Shown: piece after piece, positions 51,606-62,565 of the stretch
Position numbering within the stretch: the first letter of the stretch is position 1
Layout: every line of letters starts with the position of its first letter
Assembly (NCBI GenBank): GCA_017591395.1
Contig: WEDG01000242.1
Span: forward strand, 620,001 to 684,000
Direction: 5' to 3'
Origin: Schistocephalus solidus
Lineage: Eukaryota; Platyhelminthes; Cestoda; Diphyllobothriidea; Diphyllobothriidae
Length of the DNA: 64,000 nucleotides
Program-made: the position numbers and the translations under genes
Notes under the pieces: model-generated
Seen by the model: the letters and a program-made list of their open reading frames with translations, nothing else
What the model was told of the DNA's origin: nothing
Database searches by the model: none

Positions 51606-53079
51606 TAAAATTAGGTTATCAATTCTGCGTCTGTGGATGACGTTGTAGCCGAAGACATCCTTCACAATATTGATGAACACCTTGCTGTTGATGGTATCCG
51701 TAGTCAACCGTCAGACTGGCCGCTTTCCAAATTAAATGGCCATACAAACTACCAACCACCGAAAGCTCTTGAAGATTACATTCGGCGCATTGTGCTCCTT
51801 TGGAAAGTGTTTTCCACAAATGGCCAACTGGGTTGACTTCGCAGGCTTATGTAACACATAAGACCTCATCGTACAAGCAGTTGCTCGTTTAGAATGAGGG
51901 CCTACAATCTAGTTCTTAGCAAATAAGAAACGTATTCTACTAAGTTTTCTACGTAAAACCGACTAGAGGGTGGCATTTTGCTGCTGAAGTTAACATGCCA
52001 GCAACATTTTCCTAATTATGTGCTTGTGCAACTTCGGCAGCGTTTCACTGTCGATGGTATCGATGAACACATAAGAATACTTCTAGTGTACAACGGACAA
52101 AATCATCGTTAACCATTTTTGTCCGCTCCATGTATTTCTCAGCGCATTTTTATCTACCATAGAAAATATTTGCTTATGACTCACTCGGAAGTCCTTTCAC
52201 TGCTAATTTCCGTATCCGTTCGTAGTCGAACGCAGACGGGAACTGTCTGGACAACTTCATCGTGCGGTGTGACACAGAAAAGTGGCAGCAGGTCACAGGT
52301 TCTCCTTACAGAGTTGTTTACGGTCCAGCCTATCGGTGTGGTAAAATAAACTACAGTCACAAAAGTTCATTACTAAATTTGATGGCAAAAAAAGGCACAA
52401 ATTTGTAAAATGTAATTTTCAAAACTGAATCCACCCTTAAAATCCCGATTTTACATATTTTCCTTTACGCAGTTTTCCTTCTTCAGAAGGAATCTATTTA
52501 AACCTTTTGCTGCTTATATTAGTGTTCGTTTATAATATAACTCGCAAGAACAAGACATTCCCACCTGTAGATTTCAATGGCGTAGGAAATCACGTGGATA
52601 TCAAGAAACGTTGGATTTTACCAAATTATGGTCATTTTTCCTTCTATAAAACCGAGGTGAAATGAATTCTTCTTTAATAAACAGCTTTCTGTGCCTCAAA
52701 GCAATTCAAACAACAAAAATAACCACCTTAAACTTTTGTCATACTACCACCTCACGTTTCGATCACGAAGTTTTACGAGTTAGGCAATCTACTGTACATG
52801 AAAACCGTAAAACTAGCCATCGCATCAATTGGATTAACGAAACTAGGATGTTTCCCGCATCTCTGTAAAAGTATAGATGGATCAGTGAACTTTCTTGCTT
52901 TCCGTATTCATCTTACTTTGGGGATAACAAAAGTGGTGCATGTGTTAATAATGATAGATGGGCCCTTACCGATCACGTTAGGGGACATAACCGTCACACT
53001 GTGATTTGGGGATAAATTTAGAGCAACCTTCAGTGGCTCGTATGATACACAAAATAACATTAAATGGTACAAAGGGACA

Positions 53080-53300
53080 CTGAAATGGGCATTGTGGGCT
53101 TATCAGCCGTCATCAGCCAGCCACACCCAACTCCAGGTTTTAAAACCCTTGATGATCGGACCTGAAAGACCCATTTCATTATCCCTTGACTTTGCTATGT
53201 GATCTATAATACTGGCCACTATCACTGGTTGCTGGCGGTGCTTGAGAGTGAGCCTCAAGGCACAGCGTACAATTATGTCCCGCAACATGATCGGTGAGAG
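53080..53300 (-). mobile_element. SINE body copy
   Basis: GGGCTTATCAGCCGTCATCA and GCCAGCCACACCCAACTCCAGG match the SINE body; the tRNA head is replaced by sequence containing GGTGCTTGAGAGTGAGCC, resembling the chimeric copy at 24.8 kb. Confidence 0.6.
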
Positions 53301-53349
53301 CCCCACTTACAATCAATCGTAACTGAGAGTAAAACGAACCAATGGCACA

Positions 53350-53470
53350 TTGACTAGGGTGTTGCACTTTTAACCAAGAGGTCACGGTCTCAAACTGTAG
53401 GGGTTACAAAACCAAAGGTTGGGTATGGTTAGCTGCTGAAGGCTGATAAATCAGAAGTGGCCATGCGCAT
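53350..53470 (+). mobile_element. SINE copy
   Basis: Plus-oriented: the head remnant TTTTAACCAAGAGGTCACGG with GGTCTCAAACTG is followed by GGTTGGGTATGGTTAGCTGC and AAATCAGAAGTGGCCAT, the usual body order. Confidence 0.55.
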
Positions 53471-53504
53471 GCAAATATGCGGAATAAGACTACTGAGAAG
53501 GAGA

Positions 53505-53650
53505 AGGGAGACTGGTTGGCCATTCCTGGCTTGTTCACCATCGTCAGCCAGCCTTGCCCAATCACAGGCTTTGGGTCAGCTGTGCCTCGATACGACGCTC
53601 TTTTTATTATTAGTCTGGCGCTTTAGCCACTGTGTCACGGCCTCGATTTC
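53505..53650 (-). mobile_element. tRNA-derived SINE copy
   Basis: Minus strand: the A-box region appears as reverse complement of CGCTTTAGCCACTGTGTCACGG. The body GGCTGACGATGG and GCCAGGAATGGCCAACC follows. The B box is damaged. Confidence 0.6.
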
Positions 53651-53859
53651 CTGTCGGTTGCAAGTGGATATATCTCTACACATCTTTTCAAGAAACGCCA
53701 AAAATGTTACGAGGTCATACGTTTTGACGATTTGTGCATTAATTTACACGTCAAATTAGACGTCCTGCGCAAACATCGCATTGAATGGTGGAAAAGATAG
53801 CATCCCATCTTAGCGAAATGACAGGCAGGGCAGTCACTTTTTCTCAGCATAAACAGGCC

Positions 53860-53990
53860 AATACTTTTTTTCCGGTAGGCTTAAAATTTTGCCTGTTTGG
53901 CATCTTTTATGCCCTTCTGACGACAGCCCTGAGATTTGAACCTGCATCCTTTAGTTATCGAGCGTTATTACATCCAACGCTGTCGCAGTG
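53860..53990 (-). mobile_element. tRNA-derived SINE head, degraded
   Basis: Reverse complement of GAGATTTGAACCTGCATCC is a good B box (GGTTCAAATC). An A-box-like stretch near CCAACGCTGTC is weak. The body match (CTTCTGACGACAGCC) is partial. Confidence 0.45.
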
Positions 53991-54079
53991 AATTCACGAA
54001 CGCGTTGTTCAGTCGACTACGAACGGGAATATAGAGTATGGTATGAGGGCGTTTCACTTAACGCTTGATGAATAACAAA

Positions 54080-54195
54080 TTTACGGTCGGATCCCAGGCC
54101 ATGCAAATCTGGGTTTTGAAATGACTGACTGACGACGGCGATCAAGTCATAAATCACCATTCTAGTCTCCGTAGTCTTTGTTGGGACTCCCCCTT
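54080..54195 (+). mobile_element. SINE copy, plus orientation
   Basis: Contains TGACTGACTGACGACGGCGA, ATCACCATTCTAGTCTCCG and TTTGTTGGGACTCCCCC in the same order as other SINE bodies. A degraded head (GGTCGGATCCCAGG) lies just before. Confidence 0.55.
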
Positions 54196-54296
54196 GCATG
54201 CATGTATGCGCTTGAAGAGTGGAATCACAAGAAATGCAAGTAAAAATGTTAATTCATGCGGACTCTATGCAGAAAGAGATTCCCCATAAAGGCACG

Positions 54297-54415
54297 AGAA
54301 ACTTGAATGGCCATTTCGGGTTTACTAACTGTTATCCACCAATCATTCCCAAAGTCAGGTTTGGAATACCTAGGCTTCCAACCCTCTGAGCCACGAGCCA
54401 GTCGTCCGGTCGGTT
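54297..54415 (-). mobile_element. tRNA-derived SINE copy
   Basis: Minus strand: the head is reverse complement of CCAACCCTCTGAGCCACGAG (A-box-like TGGCTCAGAGG). The body comes from CACCAATCATTCCCAAAGTC and GAATGGCCATTTCGGG. The B box is not clear. Confidence 0.6.
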
Positions 54416-54956
54416 GCGATTGAGCATATTAGTTTTCTTAGAAGGCGGCGCTAACTGATCGGGTTACGGTACCTGCTCATCCCGCTGTACTTCAGGGTTT
54501 AGTGCAGAATCCTCGCGGCAGTCGCATAGCTGTCATAAATAGACCCAGGAGGAGATTACTACCAACGACAGTCTACTGAATGACATCGCATCTTGCTCAA
54601 AATTAGCCCGTTTTGCTGCACTGAAAGCACTGAAATTTGACGCATAGAAGATTGGGTATGCGTCACGTCCTGGCCTGTCGTCGGAAAGAAGTTTTGCCTC
54701 ACAGACCTGCATCTAATCCATTAACCTCAAAAACACAAATCAACGCTTTTGGGTGTCCTTCCGACGAAAACCCATTGCGCATGATGTACAGTAAACGATC
54801 TGTTCAAAGTTTCAGGTTCACCCAACCCCAGGTTTTTTCCGCTCAGCCATTCCTTTTCAAATGAAGGTAAGGTAACCTCAGACTGCTGAGCAATTAATCT
54901 TCGGAAGTGATGATTCCTTGCAAAGAAAACAAATGCAGACTGAGGTTTTACGATAT

Positions 54957-55396
54957 TTAGCAGTCATTGGTAAGCCCTTGCGGTTTTCGACAAAATATTT
55001 TTAGTCCAACAGTTGTGGGATTTCTTTTTCTAGCCACGACTCCGTATGCATGTCCACCAGGTGTTTTGGGCAAAATTATCCATCTTGGTCGGTTTTCAAC
55101 AATCGGACCCAGCTGCGTTTTGTTGAAGTCACTGTCTTTAGCATTACTTTTGTGGCTACGGAGTCCATGAAAACACACTGCCCCTGTTTTTTAAAAAAAT
55201 GCCTTCGCATCCTTTCAACTTCGGGGAAAGCTGTGCACCGCACTATGTGCTTGAGGTTGCGCTCAAGGCGTGGATATACGCAGTTACCTCTATTTTCGCA
55301 CTCTCTATAAAGTTCTGCACAACCTAAGGGCATGTGTTTATAAACTTTAGTCAGATCTTGTTTGCGGTGAGAAGCATTTCCTAGAATAAATGGCAA
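54957..55396 (-). pseudogene. Unrecognised coding remnant, two frames
   Basis: Two overlapping minus-strand frames (55076-55396, 106 codons; 54957-55178, 73 codons) have protein-like composition. The first includes KHMPLGCAELYRECENRGNC and FPEVERMRRHFF. The second includes ENRPRWIILPKTPGGHAYGV and VARKRNPTTVGLKIF. A single frameshift near 55080-55120 would join them. I do not recognise the family; a transposon protein or a host retrocopy is possible. The first frame begins with TTG, so the true start is unknown. Confidence that this was ever coding is moderate to low. Confidence 0.35.
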
Positions 55397-58300
55397 ATAA
55401 GATTATTTAAGCTCGCAAGCAACAGAGAATTATACGAAACTCACTTTTTATTGGCTTGAATTTTCATTTTATTAATCATGTGTAGACATTTCTGCAGTGC
55501 ATACCCATGCCAGCTTTGCCTCCAGGTCAATATAACTCCTGTAATTTTGTTAAGAATTAAAAGAAGAGAGGCCTATGATCCAGTTGAACTATCAGTATTC
55601 CCTTGCACTTCCATTTTTGTCAGGGGCCGGTAATAAGGTTACTGAATGCCATTCATGCACAGTTAGACGTGGGTTATTTGAAGATGCATTCCAAATCTGT
55701 CCGAGGGACTCATTTACCGTTTATTAACTTCCTACGTCCACTGCGATAGTAGCTAATAGAATTCAGCATGTACGCTATGGGGATCCGAGGACAAAATGAA
55801 TGTGGTGATTCCATTTGTAAGTACGTGTCCTGTCCCGTGTACACGTATGCCCGCTTGCAAATAGGCGGTCAAGTATGAAAACACGACGCAAGAATATGTT
55901 TAAAAGTTGCCTTTTTATATAGTAATATACAACGAAATCAACATTATTCAATTGTGAGAATTAAGGTGTGTACCAATTAACTAAACACAAAGTCTTCGTA
56001 CTCTATGCTCGAATAACACGACTTCGTTGAGGATGTATGGGAGCATTTTGTTCAATTGGGAGGAAGAAGACAGACCCAAGTCCTAGAAACCAACAAGACT
56101 ACTGTATGGTTCCCCCGCTAAATAAGGTAGCAGAGGTTTTGGGAACACAGACATAGCCGGGATTGAAGGCAAGAGACTTCGTGAAGAACAAAGTTCATCT
56201 AAATATTCATGGCGAATGGGATGTAAATTAAACGGAGGAGCTGGAAGCATGTAAACTAATTGTGAAGCTGGACATGAAGTGAACCGAATAAAGATTTTGT
56301 CCAAGCTCTAAGAAATTTGCCCTTGTAAGTACTTATAATGGCAACAACTCCCTTGCACACCCCATAATTTTTATCAGGACAAATAATTCAACTAAGGAAA
56401 GGACTTTCACATTCGAAAGTTTATTTTGTCAATGAGTTTTGAGTTCTACATCGAAGTCCAAGTCTCGCAAACAGTAATTTACGACGTTTGTGAACGAGTG
56501 CTAGACGTTGCGAAAAATTCGCGAATGGTTAGTAGACGTGCTAACCGACATGTCTGAAGATAAAGTTATTAAGGAGACGAAAAAAACATGTTACTAAGGC
56601 ATCAACAATCATGTGTGATGAGCCATGAGATTTTTGAAGTCGGTCTGATGGGAAATAAATGCATAATTTTTATTTATCAGTAGTACTGCAGAGAAGCAGC
56701 ACACCCGGAAATACATGTCATGTTATGTGCTAAGTAGTATTTACTCGGCTGTTTTAAAATCCATCTATGAAAGCTTTTTGAAGCCCCATCCTTTGGCATC
56801 TTGTTTAGCCAAGCAGTAGTCGTGAACAAGACTCAAATCCCCACATTCACGGGATTGGATATCAGATCGAAATACAAGGAAATTCGGTTATTTGCTGCTT
56901 CCTTTTAATAATAATTAAACTGTTATATTGACCCATTTATCAAGGGATTAGCTCAGTCCCGAAGTTCTTTTTACTTTTATAGGAAAAATTCAGATAAAAT
57001 ATTATAACAGTTCAATGTTTTTTAAGCTAAATACCGGCAGTGACAATAAATAAGAGCTATACTGCATCTAAATCCTGTGGTTCGGTTGTTTTCAGTTTGT
57101 TTACGATTGAACTTTCCCAAAAGATAGCGAAACAACGGTACGAGAATCTCGGCTAGTATAGTACGCATCTGAAGAAAGAATCTTTCTCCTTCCCTAATGA
57201 GTCGAAAGAACTTCAGTACCTGTGGTTCAAACAGAGTTTCTTATTAAATGCACCAAAATCAAAATCCTTTGAATAAACGGTGGGTTCATATTGATATTTG
57301 ACTTGCCTTTATTTAAAATCGGTTTTCCCTTCAAGTGATTTGAAGCCGTCTATGCATACCGATTGGCTGAGTAATGGTGGTCAGTCTTTGTATCCCTGGT
57401 CAACACTCACTTCTCTACATGAGGTTGAATCATTCGAAAGAATTAACGTCATCCATGATGCACTTTTTACTGAATATCTAGTCTAGGAGTGGTAAATAAA
57501 CAGTGTTGAAAATCACACATGAATCCGTACATGGTAATTTCACCCAACGTTTTTTAGAAACCAATTAAACTGGTCAAAAAAACAGCCCAATACAACTTCT
57601 AAAAGTTCGACACCTAGTCAGTTAGGCCAAATCTCAGAAATTTCTAAAAAAACTATTATTTCTTCACATATTCTCCATGAAGCTTACTTCGAGTAAAAGC
57701 ATAGGACTATTCGCAATCCTAGGAGCTAAAGAGAGGCTGTCGGACATAACCATTCTCGATCTAAAGAGGAAAGCATATACTCGAGGCTTTCGCGATTGTG
57801 GTCTGGAAGCTACGTCTGTATAGCACCTATACGCCCCTATTTGCTGTTGTTCGTTATTGGGATAATGCTACGAGATTTCACCTACGCAGCTTGCCTGACA
57901 TACATGCGCACACCCAGCAGGCCTGGTGTGTCTCTATTTGGAGGGGGGCAGATAATCGGAAAGGTTGGGGACGACCGTTTTCTAGCATCGACGCTATCGC
58001 TACTTCCGGCATACCTGCCTCAGATTTAATCGGAGTAGGGTGTCACGGAGGAGGCAAGTGGCCAGTCTCGGTAGGGGGGGAGGCCGCAGACGCTGCAATG
58101 ATATCGCAAATTTCAGAAGCTTTTTCGTAGCCTGAGCAGGTTGGCGAGACGGTAGCTTTCATAATGACCATTTTATCGCCTTCATGGAATCAGCCCCAAC
58201 AACGCACGCAATCTGGTGGCCGGGGAGGGGGATAGTACCGAGATGTGGCGAAACGAACATCGAGTGTGCAGACTGTGGGAGCTCCTTCCCCCTACAAAGC

Positions 58301-58984
58301 AGTCGGAGTGATTCAGACGTCACCCACGGGTCGTCTGGCCTGCTATTCCAGCAGCCGCCCTGGGGACGCAACGTTGCTCTGCGACCTCCCCACCAGTTCT
58401 CACCCAGTCACTGAATACATCTGATCTGTCCTGTTTCGTAGTACCTTGAAGTGGTTATATGCGCAGGGAGGGGATGCAGCGAAAGAGAGCAGAGAGCAGA
58501 GCTGTGCACGCGTTCCCAAAGCGAGAAAATAGTTGCCTGCCTTGTGCCATAGCCGTTTAATCGAGGTCAGAATGTGAACCATAAAGGACACCTGAGTGTT
58601 GGCAAGCGCAACATTATGCCTAGGGCGTGTGTAAGTTAGAGACAAATGAGGCAACCATGCCACCTCATGGAAGCTACAAGGGCTTTGCATACTCCGCCTG
58701 GTCCTACCGGATGAAGGAAACAACATATTCTAAATTCTTTCGGTTAGATTTTTTGAGTAGGTATTGTGTCTGACCATTTTGGGTGTAACTTTTTTTTCCT
58801 CCTATCTTGCATACAAACAGCGACCTTTTACGCAGACTCAGTAAGCGGCCAGCAAGGACAAGATGATTTCAGGCGAAAAAATTGTTCAAACCATAGCGTC
58901 TCTCATTTACCAGGTGCTTCCTGGACCTATTAATTTCCCTTGCATCGACAATGACAAGTGTGCTAAATTATGATAATGTACCGT

Positions 58985-59085
58985 CAATTCGGGCGATGTG
59001 CACCGTGCAAGATGGTGTATGCAGGGATGGTGACTAGCGCGTGAAGTAGGTTAAATGGGTAGTAGACTTGCAATGTTCTACCGCA

Positions 59086-59095
<10 letters not shown>
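58985..59095 (-). repeat. Dispersed repeat related to 60.92-61.05 kb
   Basis: Read on the minus strand it gives GAGAGAGTGCGGTAGAACAT, TGCAAGTCTACTACCC, then a CAC-rich segment ending GGTGCACATCG. The plus-strand copy at 60.92 kb reads GAGAGAGTGTGGTAGATGC, TGCAAGTATATTATCAC and GCGGTGGACATCG. Translated, both give a V-YY-like string (LQVYYPFNLLHA and VQVYYHLKLIYA), a hint of old coding sequence. Confidence 0.6.
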
Positions 59096-59152
<57 letters not shown>

Positions 59153-59168
59153 GTCTCTCTCTGTCTCT
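59092..59168. repeat. (CT)n microsatellite
   Basis: A near-perfect CT run of about 50 bp followed by CTGTCTCT interruptions. It lies between two dispersed repeats and may have grown from a CT-rich element border. Confidence 0.97.
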
Positions 59169-59179
59169 CCAACCTGAGC

Positions 59180-59500
59180 TCTTTGTCAAGAAAAAATCAA
59201 GGGAGACCGGAACCGGGATCGAGCACAGCGACTGGCAAGGCTAAAAAGCCCGACGACGCGTGCCACAAACGTATGCTTGACTAGACTTTCACAAAAACCA
59301 CAAAGGGGTGGCTCTAATCCCAACTGTGTGGGAGTGTTTTAGAGACCACATCAAGAAGGAGCCAATGGACATGACTCGCTGTTCACCAGTCGGCCACTCC
59401 ACACAAACACAGTGGGCTGACTCTTAAATCTGAACTGAATCGGCCATTGGCAACCCTCCAAGCCACGTACCAAGTTGTACCACATTGTGAACTGCCGTTT
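59180..59500. repeat. Dispersed repeat related to 17.57-17.85 kb
   Basis: Second copy of the repeat described at 17.57 kb. Shared blocks: TTTGTCAAGAAAAAATCAAG, GACGACGCGTGCCACA, AAGGAGCCAATGG, GGCAACCCTCCAAGCCA. Identity is roughly two thirds by eye. Confidence 0.6.
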
Positions 59501-60424
59501 ATCGCTCTTTGCCATACCTGCTAACGTTTAGGAAAGGGCATTGTTACGTACGGGGAAGGATCTTGAACAGCCCATTTTTATCTACACTGACAGGAGACTC
59601 CAATTAATGCATTTACCCAGAGTCGGAAGTTTTAAGACCGATTAATCCAACGAACTAATTATCCACGATGAATAAAAAAACATGTCACACAGTGACTTGC
59701 ATATTTTAATCAGGATCGACAAAGTTAAATAAAACTGGGGTTGCGTTAAAAATACGGTAGGGCACTCTAAATTCCCACCTACCTGAAAAATGCGCCATGG
59801 CATAAACAAGTTAAATAGGCAATCCTGGTAACCGTTTATTCACACGAGCCTTCGGACCGCTTCTTGAATCAGCCTTCAGATTTATTAAAGGATTATAGCT
59901 GGCCTGACTTTACTTTCGGGCAATAGACCCACACAACCCAGCGTCAGGCAGTAGAATAGTGGAAGCCATAAATGCAAAAAAAATTATTACGAACAAGAGG
60001 AACTTTGGAACTGAGCCAAAGCATCTGTGCAGCTGTGCACGTGTGTTTCCGTGCAGTCCGGGCTGTTAGTTTGGAGGAGGGATTAGCGATGCCAACCACA
60101 ACTCTGTCACTACCTGAAAGTTGAAAAAATCGACCAACCAACTAAATCCAGTGCATGAACACTTTGCTAGTTCGAGCAGATGCCCAACATTGCCCCTTGT
60201 TGATAAATCAACTGAGTCGACTGACCACCTTGGAATCTATTCCTATCGTTAACGTTAGTTAACTGAGCAAGATAATTGTCAATGAAGCTGCCATGAGCTG
60301 TGCGACCAAGGTCATCTTCAACTCAACCAAGCTGGGTAAGGATAACTTATCTGGTTCCCTTAACAGGACATGAGATAAAGGGTAACGGTACATAGCCATT
60401 ACCCAGGATCCTACCAAAGTCTTG

Positions 60425-60630
60425 CTGGTGAAACGGGCAATAAAGTCATCCACGGGCTTTCCAGATGCTAACTGCTATGGCTATCAAATTCTTGGAGCCT
60501 TTCTTAGAAAGACAGAATAAATATGCAATTTTGCAAGTAGACGCAATCGCTGCGACACCTTATATTACCCGCTGTAATGCCCCACCCGTAAAACCCATAC
60601 TGTCACCGGTCCTGTGTTGCTGTACATAAC
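60425..60630. repeat. Dispersed repeat related to 43.54-43.77 kb
   Basis: Same orientation as the 43.5 kb copy, with GCTATGGCTATCAAATTCTT, CACCTTATATTACCCGC and TGTAATGCCCCACCC. Confidence 0.7.
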
Positions 60631-60829
60631 CCACCCTTACCGAATCCTGTTGCTTCGACATCGGCGTAAGAAGGATAATTGTTCTGGCGTTAAAGATTCG
60701 CGAATTGCACACTTTTTCGTCGTCGAGCATAAGGCAACACGCAAGCCTGTTCTTTCTAGCTTTCTTGGTGCTGTACAGAAACTACCATTGCCAGATTAGG
60801 AATCGCCCGCATTGAAGGTGGTTTTGGGC

Positions 60830-61175
60830 CAAATTCCGGGAAAATATTAATTAATTTTAAGGTCAGGATTAATGCTAAATGTAGTGTTAGGCTTTAGGGT
60901 AGGGCACAAGCGGGTAAGGGAAGAGAGAGTGTGGTAGATGCTGTGCAAGTATATTATCACTTAAAATTAATTTACGCCCAAGGCACCACCCCAGCACTCT
61001 CCTTCCGTGGAGCATGCGGTGGACATCGTCGGATTACAATGATTGAACTGGTGATAGGGTCAGAACATGAGGATATTCACCCTTCCTGGAAGAATGGGCA
61101 GGACCAGGTTTATTACTTGGGTTGAGCGTTTCTATTTCCATATCCTATTTAGGGGACCATGTAAGTCATCCTTGC
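60830..61175 (-). mobile_element. TTAGGG-like TIR repeat with internal insertion
   Basis: 60835-60905 carries GCCAAATTCCGGGA and degenerate TTAGGG-like units (GTGTTAGGCTTTAGGGTAGG). The family border TTTCTATTTCCATATCC, TATTTAGGGGACC and GTCATCCTTGCC occurs at 61127-61174. The dispersed repeat with the VQVYYHLKL frame (60.92-61.05 kb) sits between, apparently inserted. Confidence 0.5.
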
Positions 61176-62231
61176 CAAATAATTAACTAATTAATAAGCT
61201 TTGTCCTTTGTCGTGCCAAGGACCTGACTCAATCTTTTTGACAGTTAGCACACCTGTGCTCTGTTCGTGGTGTTTAAGGTAATCACATAATGTTTGACTT
61301 GGCTCGATGCATCTGTTTAGCGATGTTCGACTTTAGTCTCACGCTTCACGCCCAGTCTGACTCGCGGTTTGTCTGATCAAGGTGTGATTTTGCGTCAGAC
61401 GGAATAAATAAGAGTGCTAAACGGCCTACCAGTTGAAAAGCTTTCTTATGTCCATACAATCTACGTTCTAGTTTTTGTTAAGTTCGGCCTGTTCATGTAC
61501 AGCCCCAGTCGGTTCGAAGAATAGGGTAGATAACACGTGACTGCGCCCTTGGGTTTCGGTAGCTGTCGCCTCAAATGATTTGGCTGCGCACAGAGTAGTG
61601 TTGCACTTCCCGAAACTCTCGTCGGTTATCTACTATTATTCCAATCTGTCATCACTGTCACTTTTCTAGTCTTCTACGGGTGCATGAAAAGTAAGCCATT
61701 GCTTTAAATTTTCGATTTTTCTACTAATATTCCTACTAATGGGCATGAGTAGTGTAATCAGTCAAATAATCTTCATGGCTGTATCCATCAAGCCACAATG
61801 AGCGAAGCAGTTTTGTGTTAGACGACTGCTTATTTTCAGCCAATTTTCAGTGAATAACTAAATTTCACGTAAAATAGCAATTCTTTTTAAGAGGTACGTT
61901 GGTAGGATTTTCTTAGTAGATTTAAAACGGTGTCTCCAGTGCTTTTATTATTTCGGCATCTCTCGCTTCCACCAAGGATGTGGTCTTTTTTCCACTGGAA
62001 TTCCAAGTCGTATTTAACTCTCCATCTCTTAAAAAGTATCGGAGGTCATCCAAACATTCTTATTGTGAAATAGTGAAAAAGCAAGAAGTTCATTATACGC
62101 CGCCTAAAACACTGAGGCCTAACACTTACGGTTTGTTGATTAGGTAGGATACCTTGTATGACTGCCTAGCAGGACGGGGCGATAGGAGACCTCCCACCCA
62201 TTTTAACAGGTGGCCTTGCAATAAATTTCAG

Positions 62232-62290
62232 GAATCCGAAACCTCGGGTCAATAAAGCTTGTGTCTCAGTGATCGTATCTACGTCTTCTG
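62232..62290 (+). mobile_element. 3' end fragment of GIY-YIG element family A
   Basis: GGAATCCGAAACCTCGGGTC, AATAAAGCTTGTGTCTCAGT and GATCGTATCTACGTCTTC match the 3' terminus of the element near 41470-41520. Only the tail remains, as expected for a 5'-truncated retrotransposon insertion. Confidence 0.65.
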
Positions 62291-62565
62291 CAGAGTAAAT
62301 ATACCCGTGTCTTAAGGCCAAAAATAACCCCGAACTGTTCCCCTACTCTTAACCCTAAAGCTCAACCCTACAGTTGACATGATAAAAACCTTAACCCTTA
62401 GCCTGATCATGACCCTAACCCCAACTCTGACCTTCACCTCAAACTAACTCCAAACCCTAAATTTAACCTTAGCCTAATGTTTCAGAATTTGGCGCACAGC
62501 GCAAGTGTGGGTGGTTCCTCTTCCTGTGTTCTGTTTAGGTGGCTATACAAGGCATCCTTACCGTG
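62291..62565 (+). mobile_element. CCCTAA-like TIR repeat, plus orientation
   Basis: Opens with CCCGTGTCTTAAGGCC, as in the 51.27 kb copy (CCCGTGTCTCAAGGC). The interior of CCCTAA/CCTAA-like units includes ACAGTTGACATGATAAAAAC against ACAGTTAACATAATAATAAA in the other copy. It ends GGTGGTTCCTCTTCCTGTG, TTCTGTTTAGGTGGC and GGCATCCTTACC. This and the 51.2 kb copy are the best matched pair of the family. Confidence 0.75.

Larger units (their letters stand above)
50330..52800 (-). mobile_element. Tc1/mariner element remnant, copy 3, interrupted
   Basis: 50330-50737 matches 14150-14600 of copy 1 (the element's 3' part), and 51606-52800 matches about 14765-16005, ending GGCAATCTACTGTACAT at 52799. 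The two halves are separated by 868 bp of CCCTAA-like TIR repeats. About 160 bp that would encode the D-to-E segment of the transposase is missing at the junction. The N-terminal coding start (KLSRQFPSAFDYERIRKLA) lies near 52230-52290 with a stop soon after. The element is older than, or was the target of, the inserted repeats. Confidence 0.75.

Noticed and set aside
57796..58130. Two overlapping plus-strand frames in a GC-richer block
   Set aside because: Neither contains a recognisable domain; overlap of two long frames suggests composition rather than coding.
58184..58414. Cys-x-x-Cys pattern resembling a zinc finger half
   Set aside because: Only one Cys pair with no following His pair; the frame has no other support.
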